Shown: positions 50,702-59,697, counted from the first letter of the stretch. The stretch is 64,000 bases of DNA from Streptomyces fragilis (GCF_003112515.1 NZ_BEVZ01000006.1:496001-560000), one strand, 5' to 3'. Notes: generated by a model from the letters alone, not told the origin. Numbers and translations: made by a program.

Positions 50702-52297
50702 TTGTCCCCGCGCAGCACTGCCGGCGTCGACCGCCGCGCCTTCCTCAGACTCACCGGCGCCATCGGCGCGGCGACCGCGATCACGGCCGGCCTGTCCGCC
50801 TGCGGGGGCCCGGGCAGCACCGCCGAGGGTTCCTCCGCCTCCGGCAAGGGCGCCGACACCCTGGAGGCGGGCCTGTCCTACCCGCTCTCCACCGGCTTCG
50901 ACCCGATGATCACCTCGGGCGCGACGCCGTACGCCGCGAACATGCACATCTTCGAGGGCCTGGTGGACCTTGACCCGGCCACGCTGGTGGCGCGTCCGGC
51001 GCTGGCCACCGAGATGCCCAAGAAGATCAACGCGACCACCTATCGCGCGACCCTGCGCGAGGGCGCGACCTTCCACGACGGCTCCCCCGTCACCGCCCAG
51101 GACGTGGTCTTCAGCTTCGAGCGGGTCCTGGATCCGAAGAACGCCTCGCTGATGGCGCAGTTCGTGCCGTTCATCGACCGCGTGGTGGCGGTCGACGCGT
51201 CCACGGTCGAATTCAAGCTGAAGCACCCCTTCGCGCTGTTCCCCTCGCGCATATCCGTGGTGCGCATCGTGCCCGAGAAGATCGTCGGCGCCGACGCCAA
51301 GGCCTTCGACGCCAAGCCGGTCGGCTCCGGTCCCTTCCGCTTCGTGTCGGCGGTCCGCGAGGACAAGATCGTCATGGAGGCGTACGACAAGTACAACGGC
51401 CCCCACCCGGCCAAGGTCCGGAAGATGACCTGGCACCTGATGTCCGACCCGTCCGCCCGGGTCAGCGCGCTCCGCTCGGGCCGGGTGCAGGCGATCGAGG
51501 ACGTGCCCTACATCGACCTGAAGGGCTTCACCGGCGACGACAAGGTCGAGTCCGTGCAGTCCTTCGGGCTGCTCTTCCTGATGTTCAACTGCAAGGACGA
51601 GCGTTTCGCCGACAAGCGGGTGCGCCAGGCGCTGCACTACGCGCTGGACACCGAGAAGGTCATCTCCACCGCGCTGCTCGGCCACGCCGAGTCCGCCACC
51701 GGCTACGTGCCGGACACGCACCCGGACTACCACAAGGCCGCCACCGTCTACGGCCACGACCCGGCGAAGGCCAGGAAGCTGCTGGACGAGGCGGGCGTGA
51801 AGAAGCTCTCCTTCACCCTGCTGGTCACGGACACCGGCTGGGTCAAGGACATCGCCCCGCTGATCAAGGAGAGCTGGGCGGCGGCCGGCATCGAGGTGAA
51901 GCTCGACATCGCCCAGTCCCCCGCCCAGTACTCCAAGGTCGACAAGGGCGACTTCGAGGTGCTGGCGGCGCCGGGCGACCCGTCCGTCTTCGGCAACGAC
52001 GCCGACCTGCTGCTGCGCTGGTTCTACTACGGCTTCTGGCCGGAGAAGCGCTACGGCTGGACCGGCTCGGACGCCTACAAGAAGGTCAGGTCGCTGCTCG
52101 ACGAGGCCGCCCGCGAGGCCGACGGGGCCCGGCGCAAGGAGCTGTGGGGCGAGGTCACCGACCTGGTCGCCGACGAGGCGGCCCTGTACCCGGTCCTGCA
52201 CCGCAAGCTGCCCACCGCCTGGCGCGAGGGCACCCTCACCGGCTTCAGGCCGCTGCCCACCACCGGTCTGTCCTTCGTCGACGTCGGTCGCGCCTGA
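50702..52297 (+). CDS. ABC transporter substrate-binding lipoprotein (dipeptide/SBP_bac_5 family)
   Basis: 531 residues from TTG at 50702 with GGAGG upstream. It has a Tat-type signal with twin arginine (DRRAFLRL) and a lipobox LSAC, so it is exported folded and lipid-anchored. SBP_bac_5 fold: YPLSTGFDPMITSG, LREGATFHDGSPVTAQDVVFSFERVLDPKN, and FADKRVRQALHYALD. This cluster-C fold carries peptides and nickel but also sialic acid in SatABCD-type systems. Context with nan genes favours sialic acid or a sialylated glycan fragment. Confidence 0.87.
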   Translation: MSPRSTAGVDRRAFLRLTGAIGAATAITAGLSACGGPGSTAEGSSASGKGADTLEAGLSYPLSTGFDPMITSGATPYAANMHIFEGLVDLDPATLVARPALATEMPKKINATTYRATLREGATFHDGSPVTAQDVVFSFERVLDPKNASLMAQFVPFIDRVVAVDASTVEFKLKHPFALFPSRISVVRIVPEKIVGADAKAFDAKPVGSGPFRFVSAVREDKIVMEAYDKYNGPHPAKVRKMTWHLMSDPSARVSALRSGRVQAIEDVPYIDLKGFTGDDKVESVQSFGLLFLMFNCKDERFADKRVRQALHYALDTEKVISTALLGHAESATGYVPDTHPDYHKAATVYGHDPAKARKLLDEAGVKKLSFTLLVTDTGWVKDIAPLIKESWAAAGIEVKLDIAQSPAQYSKVDKGDFEVLAAPGDPSVFGNDADLLLRWFYYGFWPEKRYGWTGSDAYKKVRSLLDEAAREADGARRKELWGEVTDLVADEAALYPVLHRKLPTAWREGTLTGFRPLPTTGLSFVDVGRA

Positions 52298-52317
52298 CCT
52301 CGTCCGCCCGGACGCCG

Positions 52318-52348
52318 GGCCGCCGCCGTCCCCCGGGCGGCGGCGGCC
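52318..52348 (+). promoter_or_regulatory. Intercistronic stem-loop after the binding-protein gene
   Basis: 11-bp perfect stem (52318-52328 with 52338-52348) between the binding-protein stop and the first permease start. Such hairpins commonly hold down downstream expression or protect the binding-protein mRNA, giving excess binding protein. Confidence 0.55.
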
Positions 52349-52375
52349 GTCGCCCCGATCTCTAGGAACCTCACG

Positions 52376-53326
52376 ATGGTTGCTTTTCTCCGGCTCGCGC
52401 TGCGCCGCGTCGCGATGATGCCGGTGATGGTCCTCGGCATCGCCCTGCTGGTCTTCGTGGTGCTGCAGTTCTCGCCGGCCGACCCCGCGTACAACGCGCT
52501 CGGCGACTCCGCGAGCGCCGAGGCCCGTGCGGCGTTCGCCGCGGCGCACGGCCTCGACGACCCGCTGCCGGTGCGGTACTTCGCCTTCCTGGGCGATCTG
52601 GCGCGCGGGGACCTCGGTGTCACCGTGCCGCCCAGCCAGCCGGTGGCCGACCGGATCGCCACCGCGTTCCCGCTCACGCTGCAGCTGACGCTGCTGGGCC
52701 TCGCGCTGGCCGTCGTGCTGGCCCTGGTCCTCGGCGTCATCAGCGCCGTGTACCGCGACCGCTGGCCCGACCAGGTCTTCCGGGTGCTGTCGATGGTGGG
52801 CATCGCGCTGCCCTCGTTCTGGCTGGGCGTGCTGCTCATCCAGCAGTTCGCGCTGAACACGCCGCTCTTCCCGACCGGCGGTTACGTCAACCCCGCCGAC
52901 TCCTTCGGCGGCTGGCTGCGCGGCATGACCCTGCCCGCCGTCGCGCTCGCCCTGCCGGTGGCCGCCTCGCTGGCCCGCCTGGTGCGCACCGCGATGGTCT
53001 CCGAGCTCGACCGGGACTACGTGCGCACGGCCCGGGGCAGCGGGCTGCCGCCGTTCCTGATCATCCGGTCGGTGCTGCGCAACTCCCTGATCACGCCGTT
53101 GACGGTGCTCGGCGTCAAGGTCGGCTACATGCTCAGCGGCGCCGTGGTCATCGAGGCGATCTTCGACCTGCCCGGCATGGGCAAGCTGATCCTCGAGGGC
53201 GTCACCGGGGGCGACGTCGCACTGGTCCAGGGCACCGTGCTGACCATCGCGGTCGCCTTCCTCGTGGTCAACGTCGTCGTCGACCTGCTCTACCTGCTCG
53301 TCAACCCGCGTATCAGGACGGTGTGA
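52376..53326 (+). CDS. ABC transporter permease, DppB type
   Basis: 316 residues, six transmembrane helices: first helix MMPVMVLGIALLVFVVLQFSP, then the DppB periplasmic loop (DDPLPVRYFAFLGDLARGDLG). EAA-type coupling motif DRDYVRTARGSGLPPFLIIRSVLRNSLITPL. Dimerises with the permease half of the next protein. Overlaps that gene by 4 nt (GTGA). Confidence 0.9.
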   Translation: MVAFLRLALRRVAMMPVMVLGIALLVFVVLQFSPADPAYNALGDSASAEARAAFAAAHGLDDPLPVRYFAFLGDLARGDLGVTVPPSQPVADRIATAFPLTLQLTLLGLALAVVLALVLGVISAVYRDRWPDQVFRVLSMVGIALPSFWLGVLLIQQFALNTPLFPTGGYVNPADSFGGWLRGMTLPAVALALPVAASLARLVRTAMVSELDRDYVRTARGSGLPPFLIIRSVLRNSLITPLTVLGVKVGYMLSGAVVIEAIFDLPGMGKLILEGVTGGDVALVQGTVLTIAVAFLVVNVVVDLLYLLVNPRIRTV

Positions 53327-55299
53327 TGTTCGCCCCCCGATCCCTCGCCGAGCGGCTGTCACCCGGCACCCGCCTGCGCCGTCTGCCGGCGCCCTCACGG
53401 ATCGCCCTGGTGATCCTCGTCGTCGTCGTGCTGGGCGCGGTGTTCGCACCCCTGCTCACCCAGGACCCGCTGGCCACCGGCGTCCCCGCGCAACCGCCGG
53501 GCGCCAACCACTGGTTCGGCACCGACCGGGCGGGCCGTGACGTCTTCGCCCGGGTGGTGCACGGCGCGCGCTACTCCCTGGTCATCGGCCTGGGCGCGAC
53601 CCTGCTGGCCCTGGTCGCCGGCTCCTGCCTGGGCGCCCTGGCCGCGACCTCGCGCCGGTTCGCCGACGAGGCGGTGATGCGTTCGCTGGACGTCGTCATG
53701 TCGTTCCCGCCGATCGCCCTGGCCGCCGTCCTGGTCGCCGTGTTCGGGCCCAGCGTCCCGGTCATCATCTTCACCATCGCGTTCGTCTACTCGCCCTCGC
53801 TGGCCCGCGTGGTGCGGGCCAACGTGCTGGAGCAGTACGGCGAGGACTACGTCGCGGCGGAGCAGGTGATCGGCGCCCGCCGCGGCTACATCGTGGCCCG
53901 GCACGTCGCCGTCAACTGCGCGGCGCCGGTGCTGGTGTTCGCGACCGTCATGGTGGCCGACTCGATCATCTTCGAGGCCAGCCTGTCGTTCATCGGCGCC
54001 GGGGTGCAGGACCCCGACCCGAGCTGGGGCAGCGTGCTGGCCTACGGCCGGCAGATCCTGCTGTCCGGCGGCTGGTGGGCGACCCTCTTCCCGGGCCTGT
54101 GCCTGCTGGTCACCGTGCTGGCCCTGAACGTCCTCTCCGAGGGCATGACGGACGCCGCCGCCTCCCCGGACAAGGCCCGCGCGGGCGGGGCGGGTGCGGA
54201 CAAGGACGTCGCCGCGGCCCCCGCCGCCGAGGACGCAGGGGTCGCCGCCGCGCTCACCGAGCTCGCGGTCCGGCTGGAGGCCACCGAGCCCGCCGTGCCG
54301 GCGCTGCCCGAGGACGCCCCCGAGCTGCTGGTCGTCCGCGACCTGACGATCCGCTTCCCCGACCGCTACGGCGACACCCGGGTCGTCGACGGCATCTCCT
54401 TCACCGTCCGCGAGGGCGAGACCCTCGGCCTGGTCGGTGAGTCCGGCTGCGGGAAGTCCGTCACCAGCCTGGCGGTCATGGGCCTGCTGGCCCGCAACGC
54501 CGAGGCCGAGGGCGAGATCCTCTACCGGGGCCGGGACCTGCTGAAGCTCTCGCCCAAGGAGCGCCGCGCGCTGATGGGCCCGGAGATCGCCATGGTCTAC
54601 CAGGACGCCATGTCCTCGCTCAACCCGTCGGTGCTGATCGGCACCCAGCTGAAGCGGCTGACCTCGCGCGGCGGCACCAGGACGCCCGCCGAGCTGCTGG
54701 AGCTGGTCGGCCTGTCCCCCGAGCGCACCCTGCGCAGCTACCCCCACGAGCTCTCCGGCGGGCAGCGCCAGCGCGTGCTCATCGCCATGGCCCTCTCCCG
54801 CAGCCCCCGGCTGCTGATCGCCGACGAGCCGACGACCGCGCTGGACGTGACCGTGCAGGCGCAGGTCGTCGAGCTGCTGGTCGGGCTGCGCGACGAGCTC
54901 GGTTTCGCGATGGTCCTGGTCTCGCACGACCTGGCCCTGGTCGGCGACCTCGCGCACCGGGTCGCGGTGATGTACGCGGGACAGGTCGCCGAGGCCGGCG
55001 ACACCCGCGCCCTGCTGACCGACCCGGCGCACCACTACAGCCGCGGCCTGCTCGGTTCCGTCGTCTCCCTGGAGGCGGGCACGGAGCGGCTGCACCAGAT
55101 CCGCGGCGTCGTGCCCGCGCCCCGGGCGTTCGGTGACGGCTGCCGGTTCGCGTCCCGTTGCGCCGCCGCCACCGAGCTGTGCGCCACCACCCCGCCGCCC
55201 ACCGCCGACCGCGGCGCCGCCGGGGAGGACCACCGGTTCGCCTGCCACCACCCGGCGCCCGCGCGGCGGCCGGCGAAGCCCCTGGAGAGCGCCCGATGA
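53323..55299 (+). CDS. ABC transporter DppC permease fused to DppD ATPase
   Basis: 658 residues joining two subunits that are usually separate. Residues 1-285 are a DppC permease with the N-terminal cytosolic tail, GTDRAGRDVFARVVHGARYSL and the EAA loop YVAAEQVIGARRGYIVARHV. An Ala-rich linker (about 285-340) leads to an ATPase: Walker A GESGCGKS (about 373), signature LSGGQRQRV (about 476), Walker B LLIADEPTTALD (about 500). The C-terminal OppD extension with its Cys pattern (CRFASRCAAATELC) is present, a possible iron-sulfur site. The fusion fixes one permease-ATPase pair. Confidence 0.9.
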   Translation: MMFAPRSLAERLSPGTRLRRLPAPSRIALVILVVVVLGAVFAPLLTQDPLATGVPAQPPGANHWFGTDRAGRDVFARVVHGARYSLVIGLGATLLALVAGSCLGALAATSRRFADEAVMRSLDVVMSFPPIALAAVLVAVFGPSVPVIIFTIAFVYSPSLARVVRANVLEQYGEDYVAAEQVIGARRGYIVARHVAVNCAAPVLVFATVMVADSIIFEASLSFIGAGVQDPDPSWGSVLAYGRQILLSGGWWATLFPGLCLLVTVLALNVLSEGMTDAAASPDKARAGGAGADKDVAAAPAAEDAGVAAALTELAVRLEATEPAVPALPEDAPELLVVRDLTIRFPDRYGDTRVVDGISFTVREGETLGLVGESGCGKSVTSLAVMGLLARNAEAEGEILYRGRDLLKLSPKERRALMGPEIAMVYQDAMSSLNPSVLIGTQLKRLTSRGGTRTPAELLELVGLSPERTLRSYPHELSGGQRQRVLIAMALSRSPRLLIADEPTTALDVTVQAQVVELLVGLRDELGFAMVLVSHDLALVGDLAHRVAVMYAGQVAEAGDTRALLTDPAHHYSRGLLGSVVSLEAGTERLHQIRGVVPAPRAFGDGCRFASRCAAATELCATTPPPTADRGAAGEDHRFACHHPAPARRPAKPLESAR

Positions 55300-56345
55300 C
55301 CGCCCCGAAGGACACCGCCATGGACCCCCTCATCCGGCTCGACCACGTCCACGTCCGGCACCGGGCGCGCAGCGGCGGGCTCTTCCGCCGGGACGCCGTG
55401 CACGCCCTGACCGACGCCACGCTGGAGGTGCGGCGCGGCGAGATCCTGGGCCTGGTCGGCGAGTCCGGCTGCGGCAAGTCCACGCTGGCCCGTGTGGTGA
55501 CCGGCCTGCAGCGCCCGACCGAGGGCCGGGTGCGCTTCCGCGGCGAGGACCTGTGGGGCATGACCGCCGCGGACCGCCGCGAGCGGTTCGGCCAGGCCGT
55601 CGGCGTGGTCTTCCAGGACCCGTCCACCGCGCTGAACCCCCGCCTGTCCGTCCGGCAGATCCTGCGGGACCCGCTGGACGTGCACCGCCGGGGGACCCGC
55701 GCCGAGCGGGAGAGCCGCGTCGAGGAACTGCTCGACCTGGTCGGCCTGCCCGGCCACACCCTGGAGGCGCTGCCCGGACAGCTCTCCGGCGGCCAGCGCC
55801 AGCGGGTGGCCATCGCCCGGGCCCTCGCCCTGGAGCCGGAGCTGATCGTCGCCGACGAGCCGACCAGCGCCCTGGACGTGTCGGTGCGCGCCCAGGTCCT
55901 CAACCTGCTGGTCGACCTGCGGGCGCGCCTGGGCCTCGGCATGGTGTTCATCTCGCACGACGTGCAGACGGTGCGGTACCTGGCCGACCGCATCGCGGTG
56001 CTGTACCTGGGGCGGGTCGTCGAGGAGGGCGGGGCCGCGCGGGTCACCGGCGCCCCGCGCCACCCGTACACCGAGGCCCTGCTGTCCGCCACGCCCAGCC
56101 TGCTGGAGCGCCCCGAGCGCATCGTGCTGCACGGCCCGGTGCCCTCGGCCACCAACCCGCCCTCCGGCTGCCCGTTCCGGACCCGCTGCTGGAAGGCGGA
56201 CGACGCCTGCGCGACGGTCTTCCCGGCGGCAACGGAGGGGGTGGACGGTCACCGCTGGCACTGCGTCCACCCCCAGCCGGGCGACGGGGCCGCCCCGGAG
56301 CCCTCCCCTGCGGGGGCCGCCGCCGTCACCACCACCACGGGCTGA
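55296..56345 (+). CDS. ABC transporter ATPase, DppF type
   Basis: 349 residues. ATG at 55296 overlaps the fusion gene stop by 4 nt; an upstream frame extension is a shadow. Walker A GESGCGKSTLARVV, signature LSGGQRQRVAIARALAL, Walker B ELIVADEPTSALD, and the OppD/F C-terminal extension CPFRTRCWKADDAC. It pairs with the ATPase half of the preceding fused subunit. Last gene of the transporter operon; a tandem repeat follows. Confidence 0.9.
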   Translation: MTAPKDTAMDPLIRLDHVHVRHRARSGGLFRRDAVHALTDATLEVRRGEILGLVGESGCGKSTLARVVTGLQRPTEGRVRFRGEDLWGMTAADRRERFGQAVGVVFQDPSTALNPRLSVRQILRDPLDVHRRGTRAERESRVEELLDLVGLPGHTLEALPGQLSGGQRQRVAIARALALEPELIVADEPTSALDVSVRAQVLNLLVDLRARLGLGMVFISHDVQTVRYLADRIAVLYLGRVVEEGGAARVTGAPRHPYTEALLSATPSLLERPERIVLHGPVPSATNPPSGCPFRTRCWKADDACATVFPAATEGVDGHRWHCVHPQPGDGAAPEPSPAGAAAVTTTTG

Positions 56346-56397
56346 CGCCGCCCGGCGCGGGGGCGGGGTCGGGAGTCCGTTTCCCGTGCCCCCTCCC

Positions 56398-56712
56398 GCG
56401 GGCGGAGGTGCGTTACCCTCCCCGCTCCCGCGGGCGGAGGTCCGTTCCCCTCCCCCCTCCCGCGGGCGGAGGTGCGTTTCCCCTCCCCCGCCCCCGCGGG
56501 CGGAGGTGCGTTACCCCTCCCCGCTCCCACGGGCGGGGGTGCGTTCCCCGTCCCCGCCCCCGCGGGCGGGGGTCCGTTTCCCCTCCCCGCCCCGCGGGCG
56601 GAGGTGCGTTACCCGTCCCCGCCCCCGCGGGCGGGGATCCGTTTCCCCTCCCCGCCCCGCGGGCGGGGGTCCGTTTCCCCTCCCCGCCCCGCGGGCGGAG
56701 GTGCGTTTCGCG
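56398..56712. repeat. Ten tandem 32-34 bp repeats
   Basis: Ten degenerate copies starting GCGGGCGGAGGTGCG or GCGGGCGGGGGTCCG, each ending in a C-run with CCCCTCCCC, in the spacer between the ABC transporter operon and nagB. The minus strand carries regular G-runs able to form G-quadruplexes. Open in several frames but without coding bias. Confidence 0.88.
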
Positions 56713-56951
56713 TCCCTGGTGCGGCAGGCAAAGGACCCCGTGTGGAGGGGCATCACGCCGGCGATCCGGAGGCGCTTCGTCACCCGCGTCCAGCGGGCGG
56801 GAGGGGCCTCGTGCCCGCGGCGGGGGTCCCCAGCCCGCTTCCCCGGCCGGGAGAGCCGCGCACGCGGCGCCCGGCCGACGCCCCACGACGCACCACTCAC
56901 CGTTCCGGGTCCGGCCGACCACCGGACCCCTCACCGATCGGCAGGACCCGC

Positions 56952-57896
56952 ATGGAAGTCGTCATCGTTCCGGACGCGGAGACCGGCGGCCGCTTCGTCG
57001 CCGAGGGCATCGCCCGGCTGGTCGGGCTCAAGCCCGACGCGCTGCTCGGCGTGGCCACCGGCTCCACCCCGCTGCCCGTCTACCGGGCGCTCGCCGCCCT
57101 GGTGTCCGGGGGTGAGGCGGACCTCTCGCGGGTGCGGATCGCCCAGCTGGACGAGTACGTGGGGCTGCCCGCCAGGCACCCGGAATCGTACCGGTCCGTC
57201 CTGGCACGGGAGGTACTGGAGCCGCTGGGTCTGGGCCCGGAGGCGTTCCTCGGGCCGGACACCACCGCGGCCGACCTCCCTGCGGCGTGCCGGGCCTACG
57301 AGCAGGCGCTCGCGGCGGCCGGCGGGGTGGACCTGCAGCTCCTGGGCATCGGCGGCGACGGCCACATCGGCTTCAACGAGCCCTGCTCGTCGCTCGCCTC
57401 CCGCACCCGCATCAAAACGCTCACCGAGCGCACCCGCGGCGACAACGCGCGGTTCTTCGGCGGGGACGTCGAACAGGTGCCGCGCCACGTCGTCACCCAG
57501 GGCGTCGGCACGATCCTGGAGGCCCGACACGTGGTGCTGCTGGCCACCGGTGCGGGCAAGGCCGAGGCGCTGGCCGCGGCGGTCGAGGGACCGCTCGCCG
57601 CCCGCTGCCCGGCCTCGGCGCTCCAACTGCACCCGCACGTCACGGTGGTGGCCGACGAGGCGGCCGCCTCCCGGCTGGACCTGGCGGACTACTTCCGTCA
57701 CGTCCTCGCCGGGAAGCCCGCCTGGCAGGCGCTCCGGCCCTTCGGCCCGTCCGACGGCGCGCACGGTTCTCGGGCGCGACCGGGTGACGGTCACGGCCGA
57801 TCGGGCACCGGGTCCAGGGTGAGCATCATGTCCAGCGACAGGGACCCGTCCGCCTCCTCGAAGGCACCCACCGTCCGGAAGCCGTTCTTCTCGTAG
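56952..57896 (+). CDS. nagB: Glucosamine-6-phosphate deaminase with C-terminal overrun
   Basis: Catalytic part about 1-262 is a typical NagB: PDALLGVATGSTPLPVYRAL, QLDEYVGL, LGIGGDGHIGFNEP, with ARFFGGDVEQVPRHVVTQG. It deaminates glucosamine-6-P to fructose-6-P, the final step of amino-sugar entry; NagA deacetylase is not in the window. The normal family ends near KPAWQALRP, but here the frame continues about 50 residues of low-complexity sequence into the convergent GNAT gene, overlapping it by 106 bp. A lost stop or a small indel near 57770 would explain it. Confidence 0.85.
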   Translation: MEVVIVPDAETGGRFVAEGIARLVGLKPDALLGVATGSTPLPVYRALAALVSGGEADLSRVRIAQLDEYVGLPARHPESYRSVLAREVLEPLGLGPEAFLGPDTTAADLPAACRAYEQALAAAGGVDLQLLGIGGDGHIGFNEPCSSLASRTRIKTLTERTRGDNARFFGGDVEQVPRHVVTQGVGTILEARHVVLLATGAGKAEALAAAVEGPLAARCPASALQLHPHVTVVADEAAASRLDLADYFRHVLAGKPAWQALRPFGPSDGAHGSRARPGDGHGRSGTGSRVSIMSSDRDPSASSKAPTVRKPFFS

Positions 57897-58441
57897 TAGC
57901 GGACGGCGCGCGGGTTGTCGGCGCGGACGCCGCCCCACAGGATGATCCTCGTCCTCCCGAGGCGTCGGGCGACCTCCTCGACCAGCGGGAGAACGAGCGT
58001 CCCGAGGCCCCGGTCCTGGTGGTCGTCGGCCGGCGTGATGCCGAAGCGGCAGTCGGTGGTCGCGGTCAGGCGGACGCCCGCGTCCCGGTAGCGCGCGACG
58101 TCCGTCGGCGTCAGGTCGAGGCTGTGCTCGAGAAGGCCGACGATCCTGCCGGACGCGACGTCCTCGAGGACCAGCCTGAGCTTGTCGTAGCGCGCGATCG
58201 CGTCACACACCTCCCGGGCGGTCGCGAGGCCGTAGCCGTCGAACGTGCTGAACCGCCTCGATGCGGCGGACATGGCCGCGAGGAAGCCGGCCAGGCCCGC
58301 CGCGTCGGCGTGTACGAGGGGACGAAGGACGAGCTCCGCACCGTCACGGGCCCGCAAGCGGCAGGTCAGGCACAGCGGGTCCGCGGCGATGCCCGTCAGT
58401 GTGAGCACCTCGGCGGCCTCACTCCCCGCGTCGCGCGTCAC
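57791..58441 (-). CDS. GNAT acetyltransferase
   Basis: 216 residues, GTG at 58441 overlapping the next gene's stop by 4 nt. GNAT core about 55-210: LVLRPLVHADAAGLAGFL, the acetyl-CoA loop HQDRGLGTLVLPLVEEVAR, and the C-terminal VRADNPRAVRYYEKNGFRTVG. The N-terminal 50 residues are extra. Its 3' end is overlapped by the nagB overrun. Paired with a second GNAT gene, presumably acting on related substrates. Confidence 0.8.
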   Translation of the reverse strand: MTRDAGSEAAEVLTLTGIAADPLCLTCRLRARDGAELVLRPLVHADAAGLAGFLAAMSAASRRFSTFDGYGLATAREVCDAIARYDKLRLVLEDVASGRIVGLLEHSLDLTPTDVARYRDAGVRLTATTDCRFGITPADDHQDRGLGTLVLPLVEEVARRLGRTRIILWGGVRADNPRAVRYYEKNGFRTVGAFEEADGSLSLDMMLTLDPVPDRP

Positions 58442-58926
58442 GCCAGGTCCTTGCGCATCATGGTGCACATCGTCTCGTGCCGGCGCAGAGTCCCGTCGGG
58501 GGCCTGCACGTCCCACGCGTCGGGTCGGCGGTCGTAGGCACGGTAGCCAAGCCTCTCGTACAGGGCGCGAGCACGATCGTTGCCGTCCTCCACACCCAGC
58601 TCCGCCTGCCGCAGCCCTCGGTCCCTGATCCGCTGTTCCGCGGCCTCGACGAGGACCGTGCCCACGCCGCAGGACTGCAGCGCGGGGTGGACGGCGAGTT
58701 GCCACAGCGTGCCCACGCCGTCCTTGGCCCGGTAGTCGACACCGCCCTTGGCGATCGGGACGTCGGCGCGGGCGCAGACCGCCAGATAGTCCACCTCGCC
58801 GAGCCGCCTGCGTTCCAACTGCTCTCCCACCACGGCGAGATGGCGGGCGGAGCCGGCCCAACCGCACGCCGCCAGATCCGCGTGCACCAGGTCGCGTACG
58901 GTCAACCCCAAGGTCAGAGTGATCAC
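58438..58926 (-). CDS. GNAT acetyltransferase
   Basis: 162 residues from GTG at 58926, chosen because GGAGG stands 8 bp before it; longer frames cross a divergent gene. Substrate-binding helix VRDLVHADLAACGWAGS, acetyl-CoA loop VHPALQSCGVGTVLVEAAEQ, and C-terminal DGNDRARALYERLGYRAYDR. Target unknown. Confidence 0.82.
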   Translation of the reverse strand: MITLTLGLTVRDLVHADLAACGWAGSARHLAVVGEQLERRRLGEVDYLAVCARADVPIAKGGVDYRAKDGVGTLWQLAVHPALQSCGVGTVLVEAAEQRIRDRGLRQAELGVEDGNDRARALYERLGYRAYDRRPDAWDVQAPDGTLRRHETMCTMMRKDLA

Positions 58927-59065
58927 TTGACCCACCTCCGACGAGTCAGGATCCTCCCCCGCCTCGAACCGGTGCAACGCGAATTCCGCGTGGCGCACCA
59001 CCCCCTCCGGGCTGCCCCGTACTGGAAGGATGGACGGGACACGCGCAGGAAAGGGGGCGGCGTCC

Positions 59066-59670
59066 ATGAAGGACACGCCGGAGGACGGCATCGCGGGCGA
59101 GGCCACCGCGGTGCGGGCAGGCCTCGTGGTGCTCGTCGGCCCGCCGGCCTCGGGCAAGAGCAGCTTCGTCCGGGCCCTGGTCGCACGTGGGCTCCTCGAG
59201 GAGGACGCCGTGGTGTCCAGCGACGGCATCCGCGCGGAACTGTTCGGCACGTCGCCTTCCGAAGCGCACACCGACACGGCGGACGCGCAGATCTTCCAGG
59301 TACGTGACCGACGGATCGCCGACCGGCTCGCCGACGGACGGACGGCGGTCGCCGAGTCCACGAACGTCACCCCGCAGGCGCGCACCCGCCTGATCGCCAT
59401 CGCCAGGCGCTTCGACGCTCCGGTGACCGTGCTGCGCTTCGACCCCGGCCTCGATGTCCTCCTCGCGCAGCAGGCGGGGCGGGGCCGCACCGACGTGAGC
59501 GCCACCGACGTCCACACCGCCGCGGCGGTCATGGCCCGGCACGCCGGGGCCGACAGCTGCGCACCGAAGGCGCACACGCCGTTCACGACGTCCCCGGCCG
59601 CCGTCAAGGGGTCACCCCCGCCGAGGCCGCGGCGCGCTTCTCCGTCGCGAGGTGCTGGAGGAACGGCTGA
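59066..59670 (+). pseudogene. P-loop kinase (AAA/polynucleotide-kinase-like), frameshifted near 59560
   Basis: ATG at 59066 follows AAAGGGGG. Walker A VVLVGPPASGKSSFVRAL, ESTNVTPQARTRLI and VLRFDPGLDVLLAQQAGRGR match small actinobacterial zeta-toxin/PNK-like kinases of about 190 residues. After HAGAD the reading frame loses GC-rich third positions and would run into the OsmC gene to 59800. The +1 frame instead reads LRTEGAHAVHDVPGRRQGVTP and on to RCWRNG then TGA at 59668, right before a terminator. A missing C near 59560 explains this: a real mutation or a sequencing error. Confidence 0.8.
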
Positions 59671-59697
59671 CGCCCCCGGCCGCGGGGGCCGGGGGCG
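59671..59697. terminator. Terminator hairpin after the frameshifted kinase
   Basis: 11-bp perfect stem (59671-59681 with 59687-59697), 5-nt loop, directly after the TGA of the restored frame; also 52 bp beyond the ohr stop on the opposite strand. Confidence 0.8.

Noticed and set aside
50615..53449. 944-residue minus-strand reading frame
   Set aside because: Shadow of the binding-protein and permease genes; His/Asp/Arg-rich composition without any domain.
56398..56712. Protein-coding extension of the ABC ATPase or nagB through the repeat
   Set aside because: Open frames here come from GC repeats lacking stops; the ATPase ends at 56345 and nagB has a normal N-terminus at 56952.
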